Assembly (NCBI GenBank): GCA_963693305.1
Contig: OY855916.1
Coordinates: 10,608,001 to 10,672,000, forward strand
Reading direction: 5' to 3'
Source of the DNA: Meandrina meandrites
Taxonomy: Eukaryota > Cnidaria > Anthozoa > Scleractinia > Meandrinidae
Length of the DNA: 64,000 nucleotides
This document shows positions 1-10,711 of this stretch, piece by piece. The notes under the pieces are model-generated. The model was not told the DNA's origin, did not search any database, and worked only from the letters and a program-made list of their open reading frames with translations. Made by a program: the position numbers and the translations under genes. The first letter of the stretch is position 1. Each line of letters starts with the position of its first letter.

Positions 1-1378
1 GCATTTTATACGAAATTTATCGTGGAATAATATGTATGTCAATATGTTGATCTAATATTCGTTAGTTTTGCTCGATGTTACATTTATTGAACACTACTTT
101 TGGGATAAAATTGCTATTTACAGATAACTGAGCGCTAAGATTTCGTTTAAACTTCTGCAGTTAGCTCGTAATAATATCTTGCCATGACTGTTCAAGTTTC
201 CGCAAAATCGTCGGAACAGAAACCCCTGTACAATTTGGACATCAAAATATTAACTCCGGGCGAACTTCGAAGTTTGGAACGCTCCAGCGCTTCCAAATCT
301 CACCTAAAAGCACAACAACCGAAGAAAAAGAAGGTTCAATGAATCAGTTTTATTAGCTCCAAATCACATTCGGCTATTTGCAGCGATGACAAAGTTTGAG
401 CTAATGTTATAAACTCACCTTTTGCGTTAAAATGTAGCGAAGTAGCCAAATTTACGGTTTTCTGAATTATATGAAAACTAACCGGACGAATCGAATAAAA
501 CTACCGGAACATTTAAATGAATATCTTACACACACTTTGCGCTATTTTACGTTGCTGGAGCTGCCTTGGTTTGGATGAAATATATTTTTATAGTGAAGCA
601 CTGCTTCAACTCTGTTGTGAACACGGCCTTGTTGTCATTTAAATTCTACAGCTGACGCTATGCAAATTTTTTAGATTTGATAAAAATTTGAGGAATTTGC
701 ACATGGACTAGGGGGGTGCATTGACAGTGTTTAGTCATTATATGCTCTGATTTCTGAGGTCATGCAAGGGTAATCAGCGACGTCAGCATCGTTAATAGCA
801 TAGCTATTTTGTCAAAATATGCATTGATTTATTGATATTTCCCATTTCTTTTTTTAAAGTCTGTGTAAGGATTGTTTTCCTTGACATGGTTTGGATGGAA
901 AATCAAAGCATGTAGCGACGGAACACTGTCAATGCATCCCCCTAGTCCATGTGCAAATTCCTCAAATTCTCATGAAATCCAAAAAATTTACATAGCGTCA
1001 GCTGTAGAATTCAAATAACAACATGGCCGTCTTCACAGCAGAGTTGCAGCAGTGCTCCACTTTAAAAATATATTTCATCCAAATCAAGGCAGCTCCAACA
1101 ACGTAAAATAGCGCAAAGTGTGTGTAAGATATTATGATGTCCAAATTGTACAGGGGTTTCTGTTCCGACGATTTTGGGAAAACTTGAGCAGTCATGACAA
1201 GATGGTATTACGAGCTAACTGCAGAAGTTTAAACGAAATCTTAGCGCTCAGTTACCTGTAAATAGCAATTTTATCCCAAAAGTAGTGTTCAATAAATGTA
1301 ACATCGCGCAAAACTAACGAACAATAGATCAACATATTGACATACATATTATTCCACGATAAATTTCGTATAAAATGC
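1..1378. repeat. Long imperfect palindrome (inverted repeat) in a fukutin intron
   Basis: The first ~245 bases reappear inverted at about 1135-1378, and bases ~523-760 reappear inverted at about 865-1130. The loop is roughly 100 bp. The left arm holds about 278 bp (245-522) that the right arm lacks, so the two arms have diverged by a deletion or insertion. Position 1 is already inside the arm, so the element may extend to the left. It lies just upstream of a coding exon of fukutin and is therefore probably intronic. Both arms carry a short open frame starting with the same residues. It could be a foldback transposon or an inverted duplication of a small transcribed locus. Confidence 0.85.
184..342 (+). 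other. Short open frame in left palindrome arm (52 aa)
   Basis: An ATG at 184 opens a 52-codon frame that ends at TGA 340-342. The product is basic at its end (PKKKKVQ) and has a LTPGELRSLERS stretch in the middle. Its first 20 residues recur in the right arm on the opposite strand (998-1195), where the missing 278 bp fuses them to an unrelated hydrophobic tail. I do not recognise the protein. It could be a captured first exon of another gene, since a weak donor-like AAG/GTTCAA lies at its end, or a non-coding part of the repeat. Confidence 0.3.
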
Positions 1379-1602
1379 GAAAGTTTCAGGGAAATCGAGT
1401 CAGAAATGGAGAAGCTATTAGAGTTTTTAGACAGGCATACAGCGCGTCATTTATTTCGATCGAGTCACCTTAATCAGATTACTAGTTTGTGAAAACTCAG
1501 CTACCGGGATAGTTTAGCGTCACCTATTAAAGTAACGATATATAGGTTTGATTTCTCTGTTTTGTTGTTGTTGTTTATGTTGTTCATCACTATCCTTCCT
1601 AG

Positions 1603-1733
1603 ATAGACGATAGCTTTGAGTTGTCCTTCAGGACTGAAGAGGATTACGTTAAGCTAGATATCTTCTTTTTCTATGAAGAGAAGGATTACATGTGGAATGG
1701 TGGAACACAAGCTAAATCAGGCAAAAAGTTCAA
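1603..1733 (+). CDS. FKTN: FKTN penultimate coding exon
   Basis: The acceptor is the AG at 1601-1602 after a pyrimidine stretch, and the donor is GTAAGA at 1734. The exon starts in phase 0 and leaves two bases (AA), which join the first base of the next exon to make Lys. An alternative AG four bases downstream would remove two residues. Confidence 0.9.
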
Positions 1734-3096
1734 GTAAGATTGCAATACTGTGATACCTGTTTTGTTACATAAAGAGCTATTCTAAGTAACACCTAACGAA
1801 AATATCTTGTTCTGTTCTTTTGGTTTGGCGTTTGTATTTGTTTAAATGTTCAAATAACTTAACATCTCCACTGATGAAGGGACAAGCTCGAAACGTTTGG
1901 AACTTTTTTTAACATTATGACACTTAATACTCGAATGCGAAAACTGTTATTTATCTTTTTGTGTTTATAAGTACAAGTGCCGCGTAGCTCACGGGAATGC
2001 TTCCGTTTATCATTCGTTATCATGGTTAGTATGTAATTGGTTAGTCAGAGCAAACATGCTCGGTGATTTCAACCAATCAGATGAGAAATCCAAACCAATC
2101 TTGATGTGGCTTTAACACCTTCTCATGCTCTACTACTCGCGGCATCCGTTACATTATTGTGTGGGATACCTGTGGTATCGCACACTTATGCTATCGGGTT
2201 GTAAGTCCGTTAATGCAAGTGAGTTGCAACATTGTATCCCACACATGTACCCTTTGGGTACCCTATCCTTTTTTTTATTGAATTTTTTTTTGCTTTGATA
2301 TCATTTTTAGTACAAGATCAAAGGTTGAGCCCAAAACTAAAATATTTGTCCCTCTTCAATACATTTACTGGTCCTACAAGGTACAATTATTGGGCTGGAA
2401 AGTCACCCTAATGCAGGCATTAGAATGGAGGATTATTTGTAATAGTTTAACGGTAACAAGGTTTATTATATTGCAAAGCAGTCTTGAGGTAAATCCGAGC
2501 GTTGTGATCGCTTCTTTCTTGGTCGAGATTTTGCCATGGCCATGAGCCGTGGATTTTTTGTTTTCGAAAGCTGGCAAATTCAAAATTTGCAGCTAAAACG
2601 AGTGCCGTATAATGAAACTACTTACTTACCCTGCGCTTTTTCGTTTATAAACTCATGTAATGAATTTCTTAATAACTAAGCTTGTTCGGGACCGTGATAG
2701 GAAAATATCGGCCTTCTGTCTTTTCTATACAGACCTTGCTGTGCTCGATACGTAATGTTAAGACCAAGAAGCAGTATACTTCCAGTACATCCCTTGCGCT
2801 TGGTTGATAAAGTATATGTGTTAAATTGAGTAAATGAACTCTTGCTATGCAACAACAATTAACAATCTTTTCACGTCTTCAGATACATCTTTCCAAAATT
2901 CACTCTTTGTTGGACGGAGTTTCTCCGAATGAAAGTGCGTGTCCCTTGTGAAACTGAATCTTACGTCATGGCAAACTACGGGAAAAATTGGCAGGTGCCA
3001 ATCAAAGAATGGAACTGGAAAGAAAGCCCGCCAAACGTGCGTGAGAATGGGCAGTGGGACGAAAAAGACTGGGGTGAAGTGATACAGCTCTTCTGA
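1603..3096 (+). CDS. FKTN: Fukutin, last two coding exons (partial gene)
   Basis: Fukutin is a Golgi ribitol-5-phosphate transferase that adds tandem ribitol phosphate to the O-mannosyl glycan of alpha-dystroglycan. Two exons (1603-1733 and 2883-3096) join in phase. The first gives DDSFELSF, then [18 protein letters not shown] and [10 protein letters not shown]; the second gives [30 protein letters not shown] and a final WGEVIQLF before TGA 3094-3096. The pattern matches my recollection of the C-terminal nucleotidyltransferase-fold region of vertebrate fukutin, including the closing DEVIQLY-type end. Upstream exons lie beyond the left edge. Fukutin is preferred over FKRP because of the WNGGTQA and EVIQL segments. 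Confidence 0.93.
1861..1900 (+). ncRNA. Hammerhead-ribozyme-like core (degenerate candidate)
   Basis: CTGATGA at 1871-1877 is followed 12 bases later by GAAAC at 1890-1894, the order and spacing of the two conserved core blocks of hammerhead ribozymes. After it, GTT-TGG-AAC could form a very short third stem. The stem II region pairs poorly and no clear cleavage triplet is set. Such cores are known in Penelope-like retroelements and in some invertebrate repeats, so this is at best a decayed copy inside the fukutin intron. Confidence 0.3.
2883..3096 (+). CDS. FKTN: FKTN last coding exon
   Basis: The acceptor is the AG at 2881-2882 and the frame closes at TGA 3094-3096. The exon carries the conserved [11 protein letters not shown] and VPCETE segments and the terminal tryptophan-rich block that ends in IQLF. 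Confidence 0.93.
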
Positions 3097-3145
3097 GCTT
3101 CCGGCCGTGTGTGAACTGGGCTCAATTAACTTTTATAAGATTTAT

Positions 3146-3151
3146 AATAAA
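3146..3151 (+). promoter_or_regulatory. FKTN: Poly(A) signal of FKTN
   Basis: AATAAA lies about 50 bases after the fukutin stop codon, giving a very short 3' UTR if used. Confidence 0.5.
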
Positions 3152-3638
3152 ACAAAAAATATAAAACGTATTAAATTACCTTGTTTTAAATTTTGCTTTC
3201 TTTGTTATAGTCTGTGCAGGCAAACAAGTAAATTTCATGGCAGCTCCAGATTTCGTGCGGTTTCTGTGTTCTGTTGTGGTTTGGAAGGAAGTAGCGAAAA
3301 AATATTAATAGAAAACAAAATAACCGCGTGAAGACTGGAGTGAAATAGGCGCCATTTGTCAATAAACCATTTGTAGGATACTGCCACGTGATCTTTTTCA
3401 TCATAAAAAAGTGGATGAAATGTCGTCAGTAAATTAGGAAATTAGTTTCTTGGAGACGAATTCTGGTCCCTAACTGGCGCTTATTCTCCCGATTTCTAGC
3501 CAATGACAACAGTGTGCATAACGATCCGTGCTACTGCTGATAGCCTTTGGTTTAATGTCTCACACGTCTAATTAATAGATTAGGGCACTTGGCTAGCGAA
3601 AGAAAAAGAAAACACAGCTTGCTCAGTTTTGTCTGTAT
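3152..3638. other. Intergenic between FKTN and the single-exon gene
   Basis: I see no coding exon or structured repeat here. Short open frames on both strands lack coding character. The two neighbouring genes converge on this stretch. Confidence 0.5.
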
Positions 3639-3644
3639 TTTATT
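3639..3644 (-). promoter_or_regulatory. Poly(A) signal for the 300-aa gene
   Basis: TTTATT on the plus strand reads AATAAA on the minus strand, about 170 bases after the stop codon of the gene at 3812-4714. Confidence 0.45.
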
Positions 3645-3811
3645 TCATTTTTAAACTTTAATTGTGTTATTGTATTTGGAACATAATGCAATGTTAATGT
3701 CCATAACACACTTCCTTGACCGCAATACACAGTGGCCCGGAGATAACCTTTCCATAATTATATCATATATCAGTCTAGGATGACAACCTAAGTTATTTTA
3801 TCCAAATTACA

Positions 3812-4714
3812 TCACATTTCACCGAATACTTCTTTTAAATCGTCAAGATAACCTTTTAAAGTCTTTATAATATAACCACTCTTGCTTTCCTCCAGAAATC
3901 TGCGAATGAACGGCACCTCGTCTTCCTGCCCTTTGACAAACTTTTCGAAGTACATTTTATTGATGGCTGTCATTTTCTGCCGCTTTAGAATGCTATTGTT
4001 CTCTGTGAACCAATTGAGCGGTTGTTGATCGCCGAACACTTTCTCATAACTCAACACGGCGTCTTTTTCCACGCGAAGGAGCTCAATGATGCGCCCGATG
4101 ATGACACCGACCGGAAGTAGATCGAGCGCGGGATCCGTCGACACGGGCTTCCCGTCTGAATCCCGTACCAGTCTCCGCGCGATCTCAAACAGTAACATGA
4201 AGTGCAGTTCATTCATGGGGCTGACCGCATTGAACAGTGCTGACTTCATACCTCTGGTGTTTAATTTGTAAGTCATGTCACCAAGGCCTTTGCTTGTCAC
4301 GCCACTTCTAGCCAGCAGAGAGCACATTTCTGGATAAGAGTAATACTTCAATCTCCCGACGACTTTAATCAACCCATGTCCCGGATACAACGCGGTGGGC
4401 ATGAGCTCGACCTTGAACTTTTTGTCAGCGGCGAACTTCAAAAAGTAAGGACCGCTGTCCGTTTCTCGGTATTCCATGATAATGCAGCGCAGAAGATTCA
4501 CAACACCCGAACCACTCATACCCATTATTCCAAAGGTGTATTTATTACTAGGGCTCTCCTGAAACTCCGCCAAGTTGATTTCTTTGGCATTTTTGACAAA
4601 GAACAGCTCATTTGCCTCGCTTTGCCTCTTCAATTCCTCCTTCAAGGCCCTCGTTTTGTCCTTCCAGCCTTCAAACTCCCATTCCAGCTTCACAACGTTA
4701 CTGCCGTCGCCCAT
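3812..4714 (-). CDS. Uncharacterised 300-aa protein, single coding exon
   Basis: One open frame runs from ATG at 4714 to the stop at 3812. The first ~40 residues are charged and probably coiled coil (WKDKTRALKEELKRQSEAN). A mixed alpha/beta region follows, with hydrophobic segments near GIMGMSGSGVVNLL and LLPVGVIIGRIIELL. The C-terminus is lysine-rich and helical, ending in YLDDLKEVFGEM. GMSGSG is glycine-rich but is not a proper P-loop because no GK(S/T) follows. There is no signal peptide. On the minus strand an AG preceded by a pyrimidine stretch at 4737-4738 suggests a spliced 5' UTR exon ending just upstream, which favours a real gene over a retrocopy. Family and function are unknown to me. 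Confidence 0.75.
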   Translation of the reverse strand: MGDGSNVVKLEWEFEGWKDKTRALKEELKRQSEANELFFVKNAKEINLAEFQESPSNKYTFGIMGMSGSGVVNLLRCIIMEYRETDSGPYFLKFAADKKFKVELMPTALYPGHGLIKVVGRLKYYSYPEMCSLLARSGVTSKGLGDMTYKLNTRGMKSALFNAVSPMNELHFMLLFEIARRLVRDSDGKPVSTDPALDLLPVGVIIGRIIELLRVEKDAVLSYEKVFGDQQPLNWFTENNSILKRQKMTAINKMYFEKFVKGQEDEVPFIRRFLEESKSGYIIKTLKGYLDDLKEVFGEM

Positions 4715-5114
4715 CAGTCGTTGCTTCTCTTTCGAGCTGTGGGATGTTAGTAGAATAAGATTTTGAATGTTGACAAAACAAGGCTACAACTTGTTCCTCC
4801 GAGGGAGGGGAACCTTTCATGTTAAAGAGGCTTGGAGGGCACTTGGAAACGTTTGGGTGGAGGAGGAGGAGGGGGGTGCTCCGCTGCTTGGTGGAAGACC
4901 AAGAAAAGCTCAAAATTACTATCCCATCTTGGATCGGTAGTGCAGAGAATGTTTATTTTGAAATTTTCTCTTCAGACCTGGAAGGTCAAAAATGGAACCC
5001 CATCCAGCGACACATACTGTATAAGCCCCCCCGCTCCAGGATGATCGTCGGCAAATTGAGTTAAACCCAATCTGGGTGTAGCTTAAGCTTTATCTCACCC
5101 CTAAAAGATACTAT

Positions 5115-5325
5115 TCTAAGCACTTATGTCCAGGATTGAACGCAAGTATTGTCCAATAAGTACCTCATCTTTAACTGGGTTATTTGACATTTCCATATCA
5201 CTTCATATTTGATAGAATCAGGTGTGTTTTGGTGAACTTTTATTAATAAGGACACTTTGTGATGCTTATCATCATGATCATAAGAACGTGCATCTCATAA
5301 GCGCTCAATCCTGGACATATCTGAT
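5115..5325. repeat. Short inverted-repeat element
   Basis: CTTATGTCCAGGATTGA near 5122 is matched by its inverse, TCAATCCTGGACATA, near 5306. The interior is AT-rich without an open frame. It looks like a small non-autonomous DNA element. Confidence 0.45.
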
Positions 5326-5516
5326 TCTGAGACATATAGGCAATTATTAAAAACTCGCCATGGTATATTGCAATTCCTGAGTTTTGATTGGTTTACAGGT
5401 AATGGTACATGAGTTCATATACCATTCACCGCAAATCAGTGGTAGGTGTACGCGTACGCATCAGAGAGAACAGCCAGGGAGCTCGAATATTGCAATTCTT
5501 GGGGTGTTTTTAATGA

Positions 5517-5521
5517 AACAG

Positions 5522-5552
<31 letters not shown>

Positions 5553-5598
5553 CGTAGATAGCCAACTCGGCGTTTACGCGCCTCGTTGGCCATCTACG

Positions 5599-5632
<34 letters not shown>

Positions 5633-5634
5633 TT
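5517..5634. repeat. 118-bp hairpin (foldback) element
   Basis: The left arm (AACAGTTATTCCACTCGCGC, then TTGGATATGAGATCGTAGAT) is followed by its inverse after a loop of about 18 bases. Outer and inner parts of the arms both pair. A clear target duplication is not visible. Likely a MITE. Confidence 0.65.
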
Positions 5635-5639
5635 AAATA

Positions 5640-8290
5640 AAAGCTATAGCGACTACTACGACGAAATCTTATGCTGTGGCCTATGAAGAAATTTTAAAGA
5701 TTTATGCCTGATCGATCTGAACCGCTAACTAAGTATGATAGCACTTCTGCATTTCTTTGCGTACATCCCTAAAAATATCTTGATGGCTATAAACACTCGC
5801 TTTCCGTCCTGAACACCCAGATCTACATATCCTTACTAGAGATGAAGAGCAGTCCGACTCTTTTTCTCTTTTTATTTCTCAGTTGCTTATGGCTTATAAA
5901 AATTACTCTTCCATTAAACATAGCGGACTCTTAAATAATCCTATATGGCCCGGAAGAGTACCTGGAAACTACCGGCTACGCTTCTATTGTGTATCGAGGC
6001 GCGCAAAACGTTTTCGGCCCCAAGTTCTCATCGCAAAAATATGCCATGTACAACTGCAGTATTTTGTAGTGTTTATCGTACACATATCTCATTGATAACA
6101 CGGAGATCTACAAAGGCTTCTTCTGTCATATTGTACAACTCATGCATACATGTAAATAAAATTGACACCTGTTCGTTTAAAATTTCCGAGTTTTGAAGAC
6201 TCGCTTATGTGTTTTTAAAATTCAGCAATAAGGTTTTTTTCGAAAAAAAAAAAGAAACAAATTAAAAAAACTCGTGTTGCTATCTGACCCATATAATTAC
6301 TTACTGATGAATAAAAACAATAGAGTTGTTTTCATCGGCCTTGTTATCTTTCAGCGCATGAAGTATATCAAATACTATGAAGATTCCAGTTGTGTTTAGT
6401 GGAGTTGTTCCACTATAAACGCTAGTCTCGGTTTACCGAGATTAACACAAAACTCATTTTGTTGGTTTGTGATTGAAAACGCGCCTTATGCTTGCGCTTT
6501 TAAAGCTCAACAAAGTCTCTGTCTTAATTGTTGAGTAAGCTGTATTGAACAGTAATTTTTCACTGTTTCAATATTATATCAAAACAGCGTGATCACGCGA
6601 AACAAAGAAACAGTAAAATCGAAGTGAAACTCCGGGAGAAATCTTGTTTTTGCGTCAATTTGCTTCTCACTCGAATTACCTTTCACAAATCAACTGGAAA
6701 AATGTATCATTCGACAGCAACAAGAGAAGGAAAATACAAGAACCATTTCAACATATGTTGGACATTTTAATGTTTATATGCACAATGGCCCATAATGGCG
6801 TGTCCACCTTTATTTGCACCAAGAAGCCATTCAACGGCGTTAAATCGGTCACGAAAAGTGACTTTTTGCGTCACGCCTGTTTTTACCAGTGTCAAGATGA
6901 TTAAAAATGTAGTTGCGGTGAATTAGATCTGATCTTCTACACCCTGAATTCTGCTCGTAAGCCAGACCGCGTTTTGCCGTTGATTTTACGACTGACTTAA
7001 TCCCCGTGACACAATGTTCCCTTAATCTGTTCGCTGAATATCACATGCGCCTTCAAAATACACCACAAATGACTTTTAGAAAACGGAGAACTAACCTTAC
7101 CTTGAAACTTTCAAAGAGAAGCGAAGTGTTCTAAGCTTCAGTTTGCAGATCCAGGCGATCTTTGACGAGTCGCAACAATAACATAGCAGATGTTACCACG
7201 AGGTCATGATGGAACAAAAGCGTCGATCTTCTGTTCAATGTTTTTGTTATGATTATTAACCAGTTCGTCAAGTTGATCATGAAATCATTAAGTTACAATT
7301 GGAGGCCTGTCCCGTAAGTTCCTCTCGCTGGACTTTAGAGTGGCGATTGAATTAACAGTACTGTGAATCATAAAATGCTCTTTACAGTAAAGTTGACGGC
7401 TTCTGTATTTGCACTTACGATAAAATGAGTGTTATGATCAGTGACCCTAATATCTGGAGCAGTAACGTAACCAACAGTTACACTGCATAAACTCTGTTCC
7501 CTTCTTGCATGTTGTCCCGATTTTCTTTGTTCTTCATATTTATCGGATAACAATTTTCTCACCTCACAAAACTTAACAAAACTTCAGATGTTTGTTTAAC
7601 TTGGCCAGTTTGGCGACAAAATCAAACCGTCTGTGTTGTGTGAAGTGGGGGCACGTAATAACACAGCGAAGTTCAAACACAAAGAGCTCATAGGCGCCAT
7701 CGAACAGATCGAATATTCCGATTTTCTGTTTTCATCGTAGCTCTTGTTAAAGAACTAATCCGTTTGAAACTCCACTGTTGGTTTTCAGAATTCTGAAAGG
7801 AAGTGAGTTCAGAGGTTAGAAGTTCCCATAACTTCCGTTCTGCACAGTGTACAAGAAGCAGATGAAACGGAAGTGAAGGAACCGGATGTTTTGAATTGTA
7901 AATGTATCGTGGAGGTTGAATGAAAAAGATTTGTGCCACTGATCACTAGCACTCCCCCTAAAGGCCTTGGGCACGAAACTGTTGCGTGACTATCCTTGGA
8001 AGATTCCTTCACATTATTAGGGATGACTATATTTTAGATATTTACTTGTTCTGAGGAGGGTGAGGGGTGTGCAAGGGGGGGGGGGGGGGGAGGGGAACTT
8101 TTCTGAACTCTAATTATTATTACGTCGTGTTCGTGCTATAATGTTACTGTCAACTTTGCCTTGTACAGGTTTACCTTTGGCTTGCTTTGCATGTTTTTTT
8201 ACTTCTCTTCCTTTGCTTCTTTTGGTAATTGACCAACACCCCCCCCCCCCCCCCCCCCCGCCTCCTAAAATAAAATGGTCCATCCCTCAG
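5640..8290. other. Gene-free stretch
   Basis: I see only short open frames on both strands with no splice-compatible coding pattern. A G-run near 8080 and a C-run near 8240 flank an AT-rich block. A small perfect hairpin (ATCTCGGTAAACCGAGA type) lies near 6428. Confidence 0.5.
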
Positions 8291-8305
8291 GCTCGCGCGA
8301 GACGA

Positions 8306-8525
8306 TAAAAGGGACCTTCAGATTGGAGTACGACTTTCGAATTTCAATCATCCAGTTATGTTCCCAGAGCCTGCACTCCTCACAGTTGCTGACCAAATGA
8401 AAAGGAGACTATCAGTACGAGATTGGTGAGAAATGTGATAATGGTAAACAAAAGCACTAGGTTTGAAAAGTCGTACACTTACTCTTAATTTCGTACTCGT
8501 ACTCCAATCTGAAGGTCCCTAATAA
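8306..8525. mobile_element. TIR element with 12-bp flanking direct repeat
   Basis: GGGACCTTCAGATTGGAGTA at 8311 is inverted at 8490-8519. Directly outside, CGCGCGAGACGA stands at 8294-8305 and again at 8526-8537, as a target-site duplication would. There is no open frame of note, so it is non-autonomous. Confidence 0.7.
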
Positions 8526-8552
8526 CGCGCGAGACGACATTTGTACTCAATC

Positions 8553-8763
8553 AGTGGTCTTCCGTTTGGTCCTTATTCTGACCTCGGGAATGCGCCAAAG
8601 ACGGTTCAAGGATTTGGAACAAGAAATCGTTAGATAAAAAGAGATCTGATCAAATCTGTGGTCTTCTTCTTGCTCGTTATCCCGAACTCGGGAAAGCGCC
8701 GAAAATGGTTCAAAGCTTATAGGATTTGGAGCAAGAAATGGTTAGATATTAAAAGATCTGAAC
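8553..8763. repeat. Diverged tandem duplication, ~105-bp unit
   Basis: Two adjacent copies (about 8553-8651 and 8657-8763) share GTGGTCTTC, CTCGGGAA-GCGCC, ATGGTTCAA, GGATTTGGA-CAAGAAAT and TTAGATA in the same order. Confidence 0.7.
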
Positions 8764-9770
8764 GAAACAACTTGCGCATCGAAGATTTTCGAAGACGATC
8801 CTACCATATCCAAAGACGTTTGAAGATTTCATTACCGTCATTCGCATGGCCTTTCTTCCCTTCATTAGTTCGAGCTTATTTACGTATTATTCACTTGTGT
8901 CAGTTAAGACTGTAGTATACATGCATGTAAATATAACTGAAGTTTTTATTTTATTTCACCAAAATAATATTCAAATTCCCGAAAACCACCTTACAGCAAG
9001 ATAAAAAATTAATAGACATGTATTAAATTAAATTTTGCAAAATCGGAGCCATGAATTATTGATATTTCCCTCTAAAAAGGTGTTGTACAGGTATGAATGA
9101 CGTAGGTCATTACTTTGAGCTGTGACTGCATAACCTGCTCGCACAGGTTGGTCCACACATTTTTTCGCCACAAATGAAATGCATTTGACTGCACAAACAT
9201 TATTATATTACCTTGTACCATAAGCCTGCAATGCGTGCAAAGGGCTATACATTTACCGTATATTAATAAAGTTACTAATTAGTTCTATCATAGGTGCGCA
9301 ATGCGTGCAAAGAACTAACATTTACACAGTACTCTGCACACAATGCGTGCCTATTATGATAGGAAATATTTTATGGACAGACTGTTGGATTATTAAAAGG
9401 TTTCAGAAGTACAATATGATATCAAACATAAGAAACAGGGTTTCATTTCATTTCCAAACACCAAGTAAGAGTTGAAAATAGAAAGTTTGGAAGAGTATTT
9501 TTGACAAAATTTGAGGTACCAAATTTGGAAATGTGTGGTTCCAGAAAATGTCCATACTCTATACTGCCACAGAAAGGATTGGAAATTCCTGGGGGTGGGG
9601 GGTTTCAAGGGCCAAAAACTTAAGAAAATGTATGAAGCTTAATTGAACTTTCCAGCAGGGTGGGGGGGGGGGGGGGGGGGGTCCTTTAGGAAAAATCCCT
9701 TCCGTGGGGGAGCAATGAATAATTTATGGCCTACACAATATTTGTTTGATATTCATTCTTGAGAAAGATT
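8764..9770. other. Non-coding with small inverted repeats
   Basis: The motif GCAATGCGTGCAAAG recurs near 9230 and 9300, and an inverted CTATCATA/TATGATAG pair encloses 9285-9361. A poly-G run lies at about 9661-9681. No exon is seen. Confidence 0.5.
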
Positions 9771-9781
9771 TTATGTTCAAA

Positions 9782-9985
9782 CTGAGTCCTTGATGGGAAT
9801 TGAACCCACGACCATGCAAACACTGGGTAGGTGTCCACCGAGCTACAAAATACTTAACAGTTGTGTAGTGTTTTGGAATTGGCACCTCTTAGGCCCTGGC
9901 AACCTCGCAGCCAGGGCTTTTCTAAGGCCCAGGCTAAACACCGTTACCCGTGTTCCTTGGAATTGACAAACAAAATAGACAAAGC
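9782..9985 (-). mobile_element. tRNA-derived SINE (minus strand)
   Basis: On the minus strand an A-box-like TAGCTCGGTGG (9835-9845) precedes a B box GGTTCAATTCC (9796-9806), as in an RNA polymerase III promoter. The ends do not pair as a tRNA acceptor stem, so this is a SINE head rather than a tRNA gene. Confidence 0.6.
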
Positions 9986-10711
9986 AATATGTCAAGGCTA
10001 AAACATCAGTTATCATAATTATTTCACACTGTAGGAAGTTGTTCAGCTCATGATAGATTTATGCTTCACTCACAGTCAATCTTTAGTCACTGTTGCAGTA
10101 ACAGAGATTAACTTAACTGTTCTGAACTTCTCGAGAGGTTGATGAAAAGTTCTATGTTTTGCCTGAGCCTTTGGAGTAAATAAATGCACTTGCTGCACCT
10201 GTAAAATGGGATTTTAGTACCCTTTGGGTTCATTTTAAAATTTCCAGTGAATATCTCTAGCAGTCTTCTATCTGGGAGGACCCCCCTCCCCTCCCCTCTT
10301 TGTTACAACTATCACAATGCCTGTTAAGGCACTGTGGGGTGACCCTATTTGGCAGAATGATGGAATGGCAATAATTTTCACCCTGGTTTCCTTTTATTTG
10401 TAGGGTAGGGCAATGTATAGTGTTGTCCTAACCAACAAAATAAAAGCTAACCAAACCAAAACTAACTGCAAGCTAACTGTAAGCAAATTGGGGTGAAATT
10501 AGTGCCATTCTGTCATTTTGAGTCACTCACACTGTGCATGTTCAATTTGTGATCTAACTGGAAAAAGAAACTTAATTTAGCATTCTTACTTTTTCATTCG
10601 TTTTATGAATAAATGAATTATTATGCGTAAATTAATGGAACTTTTGAGTCATAATTCTTGACATGCCATTCAGAGATAAATTCTTAAATAAATTCTTTTT
10701 CCATTTTGCCA

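Noticed and set aside
4450..4540. Glycine-rich GMSGSG in the 300-aa protein as a nucleotide-binding P-loop
   Set aside because: The Lys-Ser/Thr that defines a Walker A motif does not follow.
4376..4750. 124-codon plus-strand frame
   Set aside because: Shadow of the well-supported 300-aa minus-strand gene.
7688..8012. Two overlapping minus-strand frames of 67 and 83 codons
   Set aside because: No recognisable motif, no splice context, and different frames over the same bases; consistent with chance.
9782..9850. tRNA gene
   Set aside because: A and B boxes are present but there is no acceptor-stem pairing or anticodon arm; a SINE head explains it.
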